Positions 38,796-48,485 are shown, counted from the stretch's first letter. The stretch is DNA of 64,000 nt from an uncultured Aquimarina sp. (GCA_947496355.1 CANMCO010000007.1:124001-188000); one strand, 5' to 3'. Notes: generated by a model from the sequence alone, not told the origin. A program made the numbers and translations.

Positions 38796-38828
38796 AAAAA
38801 GTTAGGACTATTACAGTCCTAACTTTTT
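38796..38828. terminator. Bidirectional terminator of the SH3/coiled-coil gene
   Basis: A perfect 14-bp stem AAAAAGTTAGGACT/AGTCCTAACTTTTT (38796-38809/38815-38828), loop ATTAC. Read on the minus strand it ends the gene at 38866. Confidence 0.9.
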
Positions 38829-38865
38829 GCTACATTTATATTTTGGTGATTATAAATTGTATGTA

Positions 38866-40032
38866 TTATCCTTTTAAGTCATTAAACTCATTAGGAGAGA
38901 TATTATCTTGATCTTCGTTTCCATAACCACTTCCGTTAGGTAAAAGGTCAAGTGATAAGTTATAAGAAGGAACGTTAATACCTTTAGATGTTTTTACAGT
39001 ATTATAGTCTAACACTTGTACACCTTTTTCGTATAACGCATTCTTAGTAAAGGTTCCAACACGTTTTCCATCAACTATGTTTTCTCTCCAGTCTCTACCA
39101 TAAGCTATTTTTAGGTAGTACTCACCTTCAGGAATGTTTCTGATAAACTGGGTTGTATTAGTGTTAATGTAGGTAATACGAACAAGCTCATCTTGTTTTT
39201 CAGTTTGACCCATTTTGTATAACTTAACAACAACTTCTGTGTTTTTACCAACTTTAATTTTAAGGTAGTTGTCTAACTTGTAGTCAAACTTACCTTTAAA
39301 GTTAAATGATTTTGGAGTTGCACCAGACTTATAAGTCTTTTTCTCCCAACTAGAGTATTTGTCCTCTCTTGTTACAGACATGTTAGCTGCCTTTGGTGAA
39401 CTAGCTCTTTTAGCAGAGCTACTTGAACCATATGAAGGAGTTGTAGACTCGATAGGGTTAGAAGCAACGCTAGAACCTTTAGCAGCTCTACGATTAGCTT
39501 CTTCTAATGCTTTTCTTGTTTCTTCGGTATCAGCAAGAGCTCTTCTTGCTGCCGCATCTTTTGATCTTTTTGCTGCATCGGCATCAGCGATAGCTTTAGC
39601 TGCACTTGCTTCAGCTTCTCTTTGTAAACGCTCTGCATCAGCAATAGCTCTTCTTGCAGCTTCTTCAGCCGCTCTTTTAGCCGCTTCGGCTTGTGCAATT
39701 GCTGCTTTTGCAGCTGCTTTTGCAGCTTCTCTTTTAGCTGCAGCTTCTTGAGCAGCTCTTTCAGCATCTGCAATTCGGCTATCTTCTGTTAAAAGGTTGG
39801 TAAGTACAAAACCGTTCATTTTTTTGAACTGTATCGCACTCCAATCTCCGTAGTTAGAACTCATTACATATACTTGAGTACCTTGAGGAACTTCAGCAAT
39901 AGTATTAAAGTTTAGACCTGGACCACTTCGAACCTCTAATTTATTAGAAGACATCAAATATTGCCCATCACTTTGAGCGTGGGCCGAGAAAGTAATCACC
40001 AAAAGCAGAATAAATGTAAAAATAGATTTCAT
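38866..40032 (-). CDS. Secreted SH3-domain, Ala-rich coiled-coil protein
   Basis: A 388-residue exported protein. Signal peptide to about residue 20 (HAQ), an SH3b domain (about 24-83: KLEVRSGPGLNFNTIAEVP, GDWSAIQF), a long Ala/Glu/Lys/Arg helix (84-185) resembling TolA-type coiled coils, a Ser/Pro linker and a C-terminal beta-rich domain (about 226-370, FNFKGKFDYKLDNYLKIKV). SH3b domains often bind peptidoglycan; a role spanning or organising the periplasm is inference. I do not recognise the C-domain. The leader appears long (see the gap upstream). Confidence 0.8.
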   Translation of the reverse strand: MKSIFTFILLLVITFSAHAQSDGQYLMSSNKLEVRSGPGLNFNTIAEVPQGTQVYVMSSNYGDWSAIQFKKMNGFVLTNLLTEDSRIADAERAAQEAAAKREAAKAAAKAAIAQAEAAKRAAEEAARRAIADAERLQREAEASAAKAIADADAAKRSKDAAARRALADTEETRKALEEANRRAAKGSSVASNPIESTTPSYGSSSSAKRASSPKAANMSVTREDKYSSWEKKTYKSGATPKSFNFKGKFDYKLDNYLKIKVGKNTEVVVKLYKMGQTEKQDELVRITYINTNTTQFIRNIPEGEYYLKIAYGRDWRENIVDGKRVGTFTKNALYEKGVQVLDYNTVKTSKGINVPSYNLSLDLLPNGSGYGNEDQDNISPNEFNDLKG

Positions 40033-40562
40033 ATCTCTTGTTTTTAATAGATTGGGTTATAATTTAATTTCAATATTAATTTTCTTATTCAAAATTTCCA
40101 AATAAAATTTAGAATTTACCGTCAAAAATTGCTTTTCAAAAACGATGCCAAAGTTTGTTTGGCTCTAAATTCTTCCTAAAAACTAACTTTTATAATTAGT
40201 ACAAAGGAACAGTTTTTAAAAGAACATCTGATTTATTAACAGCTTGTTTTTCAGTAGTTTATATAAACTTTTCTTCAGTAAAACTTCAATATTTTTTATT
40301 AAAACACTGAAAAGAAAACCATTAAATCAGATCCAAAAGTAGTGTTTTAATATTAAAAACACAACATCTTTTCATTTTATTTGAGTAAAAATATCATTTT
40401 TTTTTCAATGATTTGTGTTTTTCAACGATTTTTTGTGTTATTACAACCGATTTAGAGCTTGTTTTTGAGTTTAATTGTCGGTTTTAATGTTCGCTTTTAA
40501 AAGGCTGTTGAAAATGAGTTGTTTAGCTATCGTAAAGATTGTAGGTCAATAGGTGTTATCTT
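40033..40562. other. 530-base gene-free region with minus-strand promoter
   Basis: Very AT-rich, with no convincing ORF. On the minus strand an exact TAnnTTTG (TACTTTTG) lies at 40341-40334, with TTG at 40364-40362, 20 bases upstream of it. GTGTTTT/AAAACAC (40342-40348/40356-40362) is an inverted repeat that fills the spacer. If used, this promoter gives the SH3 gene a leader of about 290 bases. The rest is msrA downstream sequence with nothing recognisable. Confidence 0.4.
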
Positions 40563-41234
40563 TTAATGAGTTTCTTTAATAAGTTCTGGGAATTTGGCTT
40601 GAAATCTTTTCAAACGAGGTATAGATACGTTTCTTATATATCCATTATTTGGGTTTCTTTTTTCAAAGTCCTGATGATATGATTCTCCTATCCAGAATTT
40701 TTGAAATGGAAGTATTTCTGCTGCAATTCTCTTTTTTAGTTTCTTGCTTAGCGCTTCTTTCTTTTGTTCGATTATATTTTTCTGTTTTTCATTTTGATAA
40801 AAAATTATTGATCTGTATTGAGGGCCATGATCTGGACCTTGCCCATTTACTTGGGTAGGGTTTTGAGAACCAAAGTATACATCTACTAATGTTGCGAAAG
40901 AAACAACCTTAGAGTCATAAATGATTTCTACTGCTTCGGCATGTCCTGTTCTTCCTGTATTGCTTGATTGGTATGTTGGGTTTTCTGTGTGCCCTCCAGA
41001 ATATCCTGATATGGATTCTTTTACTCCTTTTACACTTTCATAAATAGCTTCTACGCACCAAAAACATCCGCTCGCAAAATATGCTCTCTCTAATCCGTCA
41101 ATTGGCTCTACCTGTATAGGCGTAGGGTTTTGGTTTTGTGTAATTTCCTTATTGTTTTTCTTGGATTGGCTATTAGTCTGGCAGCTTGTCAATAAAAAGA
41201 GTGCTGTGAGTAATATGTAGGATGTTTGTTTCAT
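40563..41234 (-). CDS. msrA: Peptide methionine (S)-S-oxide reductase, lipoprotein
   Basis: Repairs oxidised methionine in envelope proteins. The 223-residue product has a lipoprotein signal (lipobox ending at Cys18), a linker, then the MsrA catalytic domain with SGCFWCVEAIYESVKGV; Cys57 is the nucleophile. GYSGGHTENPTYQ and GHAEAV are further family marks. Export as a lipoprotein distinguishes it from cytosolic MsrA. Confidence 0.95.
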   Translation of the reverse strand: MKQTSYILLTALFLLTSCQTNSQSKKNNKEITQNQNPTPIQVEPIDGLERAYFASGCFWCVEAIYESVKGVKESISGYSGGHTENPTYQSSNTGRTGHAEAVEIIYDSKVVSFATLVDVYFGSQNPTQVNGQGPDHGPQYRSIIFYQNEKQKNIIEQKKEALSKKLKKRIAAEILPFQKFWIGESYHQDFEKRNPNNGYIRNVSIPRLKRFQAKFPELIKETH

Positions 41235-41347
41235 AACGGTATAATTTTTATGATTGGTCAGTATCTTTATCCAAACCTTTCATAGATACACTTCTTAGAT
41301 GAGTAAATTTAGAAATATTGCAATTAGACATTTCTTAAATGAACGAT

Positions 41348-41384
41348 AAAAAAACGGCTATCAAATTTGATAGCCGTTTTTTTT
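41348..41384. terminator. Terminator of rho (minus strand), bidirectional
   Basis: A perfect palindrome AAAACGGCTATCAAA/TTTGATAGCCGTTTT (41351-41365/41366-41380) flanked by A-run and T-run, 19 bases after the rho stop on the minus strand. Confidence 0.92.
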
Positions 41385-41402
41385 ACATTGTATAGATGTG
41401 TA

Positions 41403-43076
41403 TTATCCATTCATAGAAATTAAGAATTCATCATTATTACGAGTTTGTTTGAAACGCTCGTTGATAAATTCCATTGCTTCTACAGGATTCATATCTGCCA
41501 GATACTTACGCATTACCCACATTCTTTGGATTGTTGTTTCATCAAGTAGTATGTCATCACGACGTGTGCTTGAAGAAGTAAGATCGATAGCTGGGAAAAT
41601 ACGACGATTAGAAATTTTACGATCTAATTGTAACTCCATATTACCTGTACCCTTAAACTCTTCAAAGATAACTTCATCCATTTTTGACCCTGTTTCGGTT
41701 AATGCCGTAGCAATTATAGTAAGCGATCCGCCATTTTCTATGTTACGGGCAGCACCAAAAAAGCGCTTTGGTTTATGTAAGGCATTTGCGTCAACACCAC
41801 CACTTAAAATTTTACCAGAGGCAGGTTGAACTGTGTTGTATGCTCTAGCTAATCGTGTTATCGAATCTAGTAATATTACAACATCATGTCCGCACTCTAC
41901 TAGTCTTTTTGCTTTTTCAAGCACAATATTTGCGACCTTCACATGCTCGTTGGCTTCTTTGTCAAATGTAGAGGCGATTACTTCTCCTTTTACATTACGC
42001 TGCATATCGGTAACCTCTTCCGGTCTTTCGTCTATAAGGAGAATCATTTGATAAACTTCTGGATGGTTTGCGGCTATAGCATTTGCAACATCCTTGAGTA
42101 GCATTGTTTTACCGGTTTTAGGTTGCGATACAATCATTCCTCGCTGTCCTTTACCTATAGGTGAAAACAAATCCATTATTCTGGTAGAAATAGTACTTTG
42201 TCTTTCTGCTAAATTAAATTTTTCTTGAGGAAATAAAGGTGTTAAGTGTTCAAAAGAAACTCTATCACGAACCACTTGAGGGTCCATTCCGTTAATCTTA
42301 TTTACTTTGATTAAAGGAAAGTACTTTTCTCCTTCTTTTGGAGGTCTAACTTGTCCTAGTACAGTATCTCCTGTTTTTAAACCAAAAAGTCTAATTTGCG
42401 ATTGAGATACATAGATATCATCTGGAGAAGAAAGGTAATTGTAGTCACTAGAGCGTAAAAACCCATAACCATCTTGCATGATATCTAATACGCCTTCACT
42501 TTGTATGATAGCATCAAATTCGAAATCCGGTTCTTTGTAGCGATTTCTGTTATCTCTATTGCCGTTTTCTTTTTTGTTGTTTCTATTTTTGTTTTGTTGA
42601 GATTTATCGTTTCCTCTATTTCTGTCGTCCTTATTTTGTTGAGGTTTGTCGTTTCCTCTATTTCTATCGTCCTTGTTTTGACGAGGTCTTTTAGATTCTT
42701 TACTGTCATCACTCTTGGATGGACTTTCTGCATTGTCCTTTGGACTGTCTTCGGTTTTTGTAAACAAAGTCGCATCTTTACTTTTCTCCACAACAGGTTT
42801 TGTGTCCTTGCTAACAGGATTGTTAGGGCCTGCTGGCTTTCTAGTACGAGGTCTTGATTGACGAGGGTTAGTACTCTTTTTTTCAGTGGTTTCTTTTGCT
42901 GAAGAGCCCTCGTTCGTAGCTCCTTTTAGTTTGTTGGGGTTTGCGGCTTGGTGATCTAATATTTGGTATACTAAATCTAACTTTTTTAGAGTGCGGTACT
43001 TAGGCACGTTAAGGGTCTTTGCAATCTCCTGCAATTCAGGAAGCTTTTTCGCTTTTAATTCTGAAATCTCTAACAT
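41403..43076 (-). CDS. rho: Transcription termination factor Rho
   Basis: Hexameric RNA helicase for factor-dependent termination. The 557-residue product has an N-terminal Rho_N helix domain (1-45), then about 140 residues of low-complexity Lys/Asn/Asp/Arg-rich sequence, an S1-like RNA-binding domain ([20 protein letters not shown]) and the ATPase with [12 protein letters not shown] and [15 protein letters not shown]. coli Rho is 419 residues; such insertions are typical of Bacteroidota. The insertion contains a tandem 14-residue repeat. A TATACTTG box at 43198-43191 (one mismatch) may be its promoter. Confidence 0.98.
   Translation of the reverse strand: MLEISELKAKKLPELQEIAKTLNVPKYRTLKKLDLVYQILDHQAANPNKLKGATNEGSSAKETTEKKSTNPRQSRPRTRKPAGPNNPVSKDTKPVVEKSKDATLFTKTEDSPKDNAESPSKSDDSKESKRPRQNKDDRNRGNDKPQQNKDDRNRGNDKSQQNKNRNNKKENGNRDNRNRYKEPDFEFDAIIQSEGVLDIMQDGYGFLRSSDYNYLSSPDDIYVSQSQIRLFGLKTGDTVLGQVRPPKEGEKYFPLIKVNKINGMDPQVVRDRVSFEHLTPLFPQEKFNLAERQSTISTRIMDLFSPIGKGQRGMIVSQPKTGKTMLLKDVANAIAANHPEVYQMILLIDERPEEVTDMQRNVKGEVIASTFDKEANEHVKVANIVLEKAKRLVECGHDVVILLDSITRLARAYNTVQPASGKILSGGVDANALHKPKRFFGAARNIENGGSLTIIATALTETGSKMDEVIFEEFKGTGNMELQLDRKISNRRIFPAIDLTSSSTRRDDILLDETTIQRMWVMRKYLADMNPVEAMEFINERFKQTRNNDEFLISMNG
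42592..42675 (-). repeat. Two 42-bp tandem repeats in rho insertion
   Basis: Units at 42592-42633 and 42634-42675 encode [14 protein letters not shown] and [14 protein letters not shown]. The period is in frame (14 codons), so copy number could change without breaking rho. Confidence 0.85.
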
Positions 43077-43244
43077 TTAAATGTGTTATATAATTTACGT
43101 TTTGGTATAAATTTTCTAAAGAAGAATTCTAGGAAAATTTTATTTTGAAGGTAAGTAACCTTTGTTGAGTAGGTTACAGGTTTTGTGCTGCAAGTATACG
43201 ACTTTATTTTTAATTTTTTACACATATTTATAAAAAGAAACTCT

Positions 43245-43252
43245 TATTTTTG
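43245..43252 (+). promoter_or_regulatory. Promoter -7 element of DUF4293 gene
   Basis: TATTTTTG followed by C matches TAnnTTTG exactly, 22 bases before the ATG at 43275. Its position supports that start. Confidence 0.6.
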
Positions 43253-43274
43253 CTTTCCCATAAGAAAAATTAGA

Positions 43275-43685
43275 ATGTTACAGAGAATTCAAACTATATA
43301 TCTTTTATTGGCTGCAGGTGCTTCTGCTGGTCTAAGTATGTTTTTGTCTTATGCAATGGGTATAAATGGGTTGGCTATGTATGTAAAAGATGATACTTTT
43401 CTTTTGGGAATGTTTATGGGATCAGCGATATTATCCTTGATTGCCATTTTTTTATTTAAAAATAGAAAGCTTCAATTTGTTTTGGGGCGTATCAATATAA
43501 TATTAAACTTTATTTTACTAGGAGTATTTGTTTATTGGTCACTAACGGTATCTGGAGAAACCAAAATTTCTGAGAAAGGTATTGGGATGTTGATTCCTAT
43601 TATTTCTATCGTTTTATTAGTAATGGCTAACAAAGCCATTAAAAAGGATGAAAATCTCGTAAAATCTGTAGATCGATTACGATAA
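43275..43685 (+). CDS. DUF4293 family membrane protein
   Basis: A 136-residue inner-membrane protein with about four hydrophobic segments, starting MLQRIQTIYLLLAAGAS, which I associate with the DUF4293 family of Bacteroidota. Function unknown. I chose the ATG at 43275 because the family start motif begins there and a promoter box lies just upstream; an earlier in-frame codon at 43185 would add 30 unlike residues. It is divergent from rho. Confidence 0.8.
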   Translation: MLQRIQTIYLLLAAGASAGLSMFLSYAMGINGLAMYVKDDTFLLGMFMGSAILSLIAIFLFKNRKLQFVLGRINIILNFILLGVFVYWSLTVSGETKISEKGIGMLIPIISIVLLVMANKAIKKDENLVKSVDRLR

Positions 43686-43714
43686 ACCTAAAATCTTAGT
43701 AGTATTAGTGCGTT

Positions 43715-43751
43715 AAAACCCGGAGTGTGCCAACTTCGGGTTTTATTTTTT
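43715..43751 (+). terminator. Intrinsic terminator after DUF4293 gene
   Basis: AAAACCCG (43715-43722) pairs with CGGGTTTT (43737-43744), with AGT/ACT inside, loop GTGCCA, then a T-rich run. It overlaps the 3' end of the convergent gene. Confidence 0.8.
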
Positions 43752-44237
43752 ACCCAGTTCTATAACTTCCAAATTTTCAATTTTACCAGAATCCAAAGTG
43801 AATCTAAGCATTGTTCTAACTTTATGAAATCCATGTTTTCCTGCTGCTCCCGGATTCATATGTAGCAATCCGTTTTTATGATCAGGAATAACTTTTAGAA
43901 TATGTGAATGCCCACATATAAAAAGCTTTGGTGGGTTTGATTTAATCTCATCTCTAGTATTTATATTGTATTTAGGAGGATAACCTCCAATATGAGTGAT
44001 CCATACCGAAACCCCTTCGCAAGTAAATCGTTGATTCAAAGGAAAAGTTGTACGTGCTTTATCATCATCAATATTTCCATATACACCTCTAAGTGGTTTT
44101 ATGGCCTCGATAGCATCTGTTACTTTAAGGTCTCCAATATCTCCCGCATGCCAAACTTCATCGGCACCCTCTACATAATGTAAAATGCGGTTGTCAATAT
44201 AACTATGTGTGTCGCTAAGTAGAAGTATCTTTTTCAA
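43743..44237 (-). CDS. YfcE/MJ0936-type metallophosphoesterase
   Basis: A 164-residue calcineurin-like phosphoesterase. Metal-binding motifs are all visible: LLSDTHSYID (6-15), HAGDIGD, GNIDDD, ITHIGGYPP and CGHSH near residue 110. Members hydrolyse phosphodiesters or small phosphate esters; the natural substrate is not known to me. It is divergent from truA. Confidence 0.9.
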   Translation of the reverse strand: MKKILLLSDTHSYIDNRILHYVEGADEVWHAGDIGDLKVTDAIEAIKPLRGVYGNIDDDKARTTFPLNQRFTCEGVSVWITHIGGYPPKYNINTRDEIKSNPPKLFICGHSHILKVIPDHKNGLLHMNPGAAGKHGFHKVRTMLRFTLDSGKIENLEVIELGKK

Positions 44238-44313
44238 ATCAGTAATAAAAAGTAGTTATAGGATAATAAAAAAAACAGAAATACATGCTTATACTTATCT
44301 CTATTATAAAAGG

Positions 44314-44321
44314 TATATTTG
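44314..44321 (+). promoter_or_regulatory. Promoter -7 element of truA
   Basis: TATATTTG followed by CG matches TAnnTTTG exactly, 33 bases before the truA start. Confidence 0.65.
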
Positions 44322-44354
44322 CGATCTGCTTTGCAACAAAAATAGCATATTGAT

Positions 44355-45119
44355 TTGAGATATTTTTTAGAACTTTCTTATAATGGAACCCCTTATCATG
44401 GATGGCAACGACAACCCAATGCGATTTCCGTTCAAGAAGTTGTAGAGGACTCTTTGTCGATTTTGTTGCGGATAAAAATAGAGATTATGGGTGCGGGCAG
44501 AACAGATACGGGTGTTCATGCGAAACAGATAATGGCACATTTTGATTACCATGGTGAGTTGGAAATGGATAGTTTTAAGTATAAACTTAATTCTATTTTA
44601 CCTGCAGAGATTGCTATTCAAAATCTGTATAATGTTAAAGATGATGCTCACGCTCGTTTTGATGCTTTAAGCAGGTCGTATAAGTATTATGTAACTATAG
44701 AAAAAGATCCTTTTAGGATTAATAAGTCTTATTATTTGAAAAAGTCTTTGGATGTAGACCTCATGAATGAAGCTGCTAAATTACTGTTAAACTACACTAA
44801 TTTTAAATGTTTCAGTAAGTCTAAAACCGATGTAAAAACGTATAATTGTACAATTACGAATGCGGTTTGGGAGCAGAATGGAAGTCAATTAATTTTTAGT
44901 ATTTCAGCAAATCGTTTCCTAAGAAATATGGTAAGAGCTATTGTAGGTACGCTTATCGAAATAGGAGAACATAAGTTAAATCTAAGCGATTTGATTCGTA
45001 TTATAAAGAGTGAAGATCGTAGCCAGGCTGGATATTCTGTCCCTGCTCATGGCTTATATTTAACAGAAGTAAAATATCCAAAAACAATATATAAAACAGA
45101 TGGCAGAAAAGAGTGGTAA
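44355..45119 (+). CDS. truA: tRNA pseudouridine synthase A
   Basis: Makes pseudouridine at positions 38-40 of the tRNA anticodon arm. The 254-residue product starts MRYFLELSYNGTPYHGWQ and has the catalytic Asp51 in GAGRTDTGVHA. The start is TTG at 44355: an in-frame stop lies four codons upstream and no ATG is available. Its last 20 bases overlap the start of the ABC exporter gene. Confidence 0.96.
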   Translation: MRYFLELSYNGTPYHGWQRQPNAISVQEVVEDSLSILLRIKIEIMGAGRTDTGVHAKQIMAHFDYHGELEMDSFKYKLNSILPAEIAIQNLYNVKDDAHARFDALSRSYKYYVTIEKDPFRINKSYYLKKSLDVDLMNEAAKLLLNYTNFKCFSKSKTDVKTYNCTITNAVWEQNGSQLIFSISANRFLRNMVRAIVGTLIEIGEHKLNLSDLIRIIKSEDRSQAGYSVPAHGLYLTEVKYPKTIYKTDGRKEW

Positions 45120-46857
45120 AGCTTTTGATTTTAAACTTTTCAAGCGATTGATTACATATACTAATCCTTATCGTTTGACTTTTTATTTTGTAGCTTTTTC
45201 GGCTATTTTATTAGCCGCCTTGTCTATAGTAAGCCCTCATTTACTTAAAGAATTTATTGATAAAACTATAATTCCCAAGGATAGTGACCTGTTGGTATAT
45301 TATATCACCTTAATGATAGGAGCATTATTACTTGATGTTATTTTACAATTCCTGTTTATTTATTTTGCGAATTGGTTGGGGCAAGAGGTGATTCGTGATA
45401 TTAGAATTAAACTTTTTAATCACATGCTGGGCTTTAAAAAGCAATATTATGATCAATCGGCAGTAGGAAGATTAGTAACAAGGGCGGTAAGTGATATAGA
45501 GACTATTGCTAGTATTTTTAGTCAGGGGTTATTTATGATTATTAGTGACCTTCTAAAAATGTTGGCGATTTTGATCTATATGTTATATCAAAGTTGGGAA
45601 CTTACTTTGTTTGTTTTTGCAGTGCTACCATTAATTGTTTATGCTACACGAGTTTTTCAGAAAAAGATGAAAGCGGCTTTTGAAGAAGTACGAACTCAGG
45701 TTTCTAATTTGAATTCTTTTGTACAAGAACGAATTACTGGAATGAAAATAGTTCAGCTATTTACAAGAGAAGAAATTGAATATGCTAGTTTTAAAGAGAT
45801 TAATGAAAAGCATAAGAAAGGTTGGATCAAAACAGTTTGGTATAATTCTATATTTTTTCCGATTGCAGAGATGTCGAGTTCAATTACCATTGGATTGATA
45901 GTTTGGTATGGTGGATTAAAAGCTGCCCAGATTGATGGTATGACATTGGGACTTGTGGTAGGGTTTATCCAGTTGTCTCAAATCTTATTCAGGCCATTAC
46001 GTCAAATTGCTGATAAATTTAACACCTTGCAAATGGGAATGGTGGCGGCTAATAGAGTGTTTGCAGTGCTTGATACTGATTCTGTAATAGAAGATAATGG
46101 GGGCGTAATGCTTGAAAATGTTAAAGGCGATATCTCTTTTGATAATGTGCGATTTGGTTATATTGATGATGAAGAGGTGTTGAAAGGGATTTCACTTAAG
46201 GTCAATGCGGGAGAAACTGTAGCTATTGTTGGTGCAACAGGAGCAGGAAAATCTACAATCATTAATTTACTGAGTAGATTTTATGAGATTGACAGTGGTA
46301 CCATTTCTATAGATAATACTGATGTCAAAACTATAGCTCTTAAAAATTTACGAAGCCATATTGCGGTGGTATTACAAGATGTATTTTTATTTGCAGATAC
46401 AATCTTGAATAACATTACATTAAATAATCCTGAAATCACAGAAGAGCAGGTGCATAGTGCTTCAAAAGAAATAGGGATCCATGATTTTATTATGAGCCTT
46501 CCTAATGGATATCATTATAATGTAAAAGAAAGAGGGGCAATGCTTTCTTCTGGGCAACGACAATTGATTTCTTTCTTAAGAGCCTACGTTACTAACCCAG
46601 GAGTTTTGGTGCTGGATGAGGCTACGTCTTCTATAGATTCGCATAGTGAACAATTAATTCAGGATGCTACTAATAAGATAACAAAAGGGAGGACCTCTAT
46701 TGTTATAGCGCATCGATTAGCAACTATTAAAAATGCCGATAAGATCATTGTGATGGATCAGGGCAAAATAGTTGAAGAAGGCAATCATAATGAGCTTCTT
46801 AAAATCGCAGATGGGTACTATCGAAATTTATATGAAGTGCAATTTGCAGAAGTATAA
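45100..46857 (+). CDS. ABC exporter, MsbA-like half transporter
   Basis: A 585-residue fused permease-ATPase of the type I exporter fold, working as a homodimer in the inner membrane. Six membrane segments (to about residue 310) precede an ATPase with Walker A GATGAGKST (378-386), Q-loop Gln426, signature LSSGQ (482-486), Walker B VLVLDE (502-507) and H-loop His538, all canonical. Substrate is unknown; lipid or drug export is usual for the group. The start overlaps truA by 20 bases. Confidence 0.94.
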   Translation: MAEKSGKAFDFKLFKRLITYTNPYRLTFYFVAFSAILLAALSIVSPHLLKEFIDKTIIPKDSDLLVYYITLMIGALLLDVILQFLFIYFANWLGQEVIRDIRIKLFNHMLGFKKQYYDQSAVGRLVTRAVSDIETIASIFSQGLFMIISDLLKMLAILIYMLYQSWELTLFVFAVLPLIVYATRVFQKKMKAAFEEVRTQVSNLNSFVQERITGMKIVQLFTREEIEYASFKEINEKHKKGWIKTVWYNSIFFPIAEMSSSITIGLIVWYGGLKAAQIDGMTLGLVVGFIQLSQILFRPLRQIADKFNTLQMGMVAANRVFAVLDTDSVIEDNGGVMLENVKGDISFDNVRFGYIDDEEVLKGISLKVNAGETVAIVGATGAGKSTIINLLSRFYEIDSGTISIDNTDVKTIALKNLRSHIAVVLQDVFLFADTILNNITLNNPEITEEQVHSASKEIGIHDFIMSLPNGYHYNVKERGAMLSSGQRQLISFLRAYVTNPGVLVLDEATSSIDSHSEQLIQDATNKITKGRTSIVIAHRLATIKNADKIIVMDQGKIVEEGNHNELLKIADGYYRNLYEVQFAEV

Positions 46858-46865
46858 CTTGGATT

Positions 46866-47678
46866 TTATAACCCTCCTAATGCTGATGCTTCGGTAGCTG
46901 CAGATAAATATGCTGCTATTGCAGATATAATAGCAACTCCTATTACAAATAATAAAAATGTGCCAGTAAGTATTAATAAAAACAATACAGTTTTTATCAA
47001 TATTTTCTTTAAGCTCATTTTATATAGTCTCTTCAGAGCAAAGCCTATGTATGAAAAATATGCAATAAATGGAAGGAATGCTACGGTGAAGTAATTATTA
47101 CTTAAGAAAATGAGAGGTATTAGTAGTAAGGAGATCAAACCGACAATATGAGAATAAGTGTATAGGTAGATCACAAAATGCTCTGTTAAGTTATATTTTT
47201 TATAATTAAGAAATACCAATCTAGACATCATGGCCAATATAGGTATCAATAAAAAACTTAATACAGATTGATATTGGTATGATACATCAAGACCATTTAT
47301 CTGTGCATCGAGCTGTTCTTTTGAAAGAAAAGAACCCATAGAACTAATCAAGAGTTCATTTAGACGATCCCTTACTATAAAACCATAAAAACCAGTAATG
47401 GTAACTGAAATAGCAAAATAACTGAAAGGGTTTACATAACGTTTTCTAAGCCCATTAATATAGCCGTCAACTACCTCTTCGGGTTTTGTAAACAGATGTA
47501 CAAATGTTCTGATAAAAGAATTATCAAGATTAAGAAAACGGTCAACGAAATCTATAACCAAGTTTTTAAATGTAATTCTCTTTGTTATTTTTTTAGCACC
47601 ACAATCTGGGCAAAAATTATAAGTTTCTATCTGTTGTCCACAGTTTTTGCAATCGGTGATCGTAATTAAATTATTCAT
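46866..47678 (-). CDS. DUF3667 domain membrane protein
   Basis: A 270-residue protein with an N-terminal zinc ribbon (Cys10, 13, 23, 26: CKNCG and CPDCG), a conserved amphipathic region (FVDRFLNLDNSFIRTFVHLF) and about four to five membrane segments, matching DUF3667. Function unknown. Its start shares a base with the cdaA stop, so it belongs to the folP-cdaA transcription unit. Confidence 0.85.
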   Translation of the reverse strand: MNNLITITDCKNCGQQIETYNFCPDCGAKKITKRITFKNLVIDFVDRFLNLDNSFIRTFVHLFTKPEEVVDGYINGLRKRYVNPFSYFAISVTITGFYGFIVRDRLNELLISSMGSFLSKEQLDAQINGLDVSYQYQSVLSFLLIPILAMMSRLVFLNYKKYNLTEHFVIYLYTYSHIVGLISLLLIPLIFLSNNYFTVAFLPFIAYFSYIGFALKRLYKMSLKKILIKTVLFLLILTGTFLLFVIGVAIISAIAAYLSAATEASALGGL

Positions 47679-48454
47679 TAAGCTAAATCCCTTTTTATTT
47701 TTTCCTCTAATTCTTCTTGTGTTTTGAAAATTACAAACTCGCCATTTCTGATATAGGATAACTTGCCGGTTTCCTCACTTACCACTAGTGCCAAAGCATC
47801 TGTTTTTTCTGTAATCCCAACGGCAGCACGATGGCGCAATCCAAAACGTAGGGGCATATTATTATCGTTAGACACAGGAAGTATAACACGAGTTGCTACT
47901 ATATGATTGTCTTCTATAATCATGGCTCCGTCATGAAGGGGACTATTTTTGTAAAATACACTTTCTAAAATAGGAGTATTTACGACCATGTCCATAGAAT
48001 CACCAGAAGTTTTTACAAAATCCAAAGAAGTATTTCTTTTAATGACTATAAGTGCTCCTGTATTTGTGGCTCCCATGTTTTTACATGCATCTAGGATAGC
48101 TTTTACATTGGTAACACTATCTTCAGGAGTATCTCTAATAAATTTAAGCTGGCGTAAAAATTTTCGTCTTCTTCCAAAATTCGTAGAACCTATCATCAAT
48201 AGGAATTTTCGTATTTCTTGTTGAAAAACTACAATAAGAGCAAACATTCCAACGCCAATAAATTCACCCAAAACGCTACTTAACATTTCCATCGCAAGAA
48301 ATTGAGTAAGTTTCCAAACCAGGTAAATGATAACAATTCCTATAAAAATGTTTATTGCTGCCGTGCCCTTAACCAACTTGTAGATGTAGTATAGTAAAAA
48401 GGCTACTAATACAATATCAAGTACATCGAGTATTCTAAGGTTGATTAAATCCAA
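47678..48454 (-). CDS. cdaA: Diadenylate cyclase CdaA
   Basis: Membrane-bound enzyme making the second messenger c-di-AMP from two ATP. The 258-residue product has three N-terminal membrane segments (about 10-28, 34-54, 62-78) and a DAC domain with the DGA motif (175-177 in SPLHDGAMII) and the RHR motif (207-209 in LRHRAAVG). The usual partners CdaR and GlmM are not adjacent; folP lies upstream, as I recall from other Flavobacteriaceae. Confidence 0.95.
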   Translation of the reverse strand: MDLINLRILDVLDIVLVAFLLYYIYKLVKGTAAINIFIGIVIIYLVWKLTQFLAMEMLSSVLGEFIGVGMFALIVVFQQEIRKFLLMIGSTNFGRRRKFLRQLKFIRDTPEDSVTNVKAILDACKNMGATNTGALIVIKRNTSLDFVKTSGDSMDMVVNTPILESVFYKNSPLHDGAMIIEDNHIVATRVILPVSNDNNMPLRFGLRHRAAVGITEKTDALALVVSEETGKLSYIRNGEFVIFKTQEELEEKIKRDLA

Positions 48455-48485
48455 ATGTTAGGAGTTTTTGTAAAAATAGAAAAAA

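Noticed and set aside
39359..39751. Long plus-strand ORF rich in Ala and Ser
   Set aside because: It is antisense to the Ala-rich coiled coil of the SH3 protein; the codon bias of that helix (GCT/GCA-rich) keeps the opposite strand open. No family match and no start context.
41398..41829. Plus-strand ORF opposite rho
   Set aside because: Lies fully within the conserved ATPase part of rho on the other strand and resembles no known protein.
42501..42857. Hydrophobic plus-strand ORF opposite the rho insertion
   Set aside because: Its Val/Phe/Ile-rich sequence is the antisense of the Asn/Asp/Lys/Arg-rich Rho insertion, a composition artefact.
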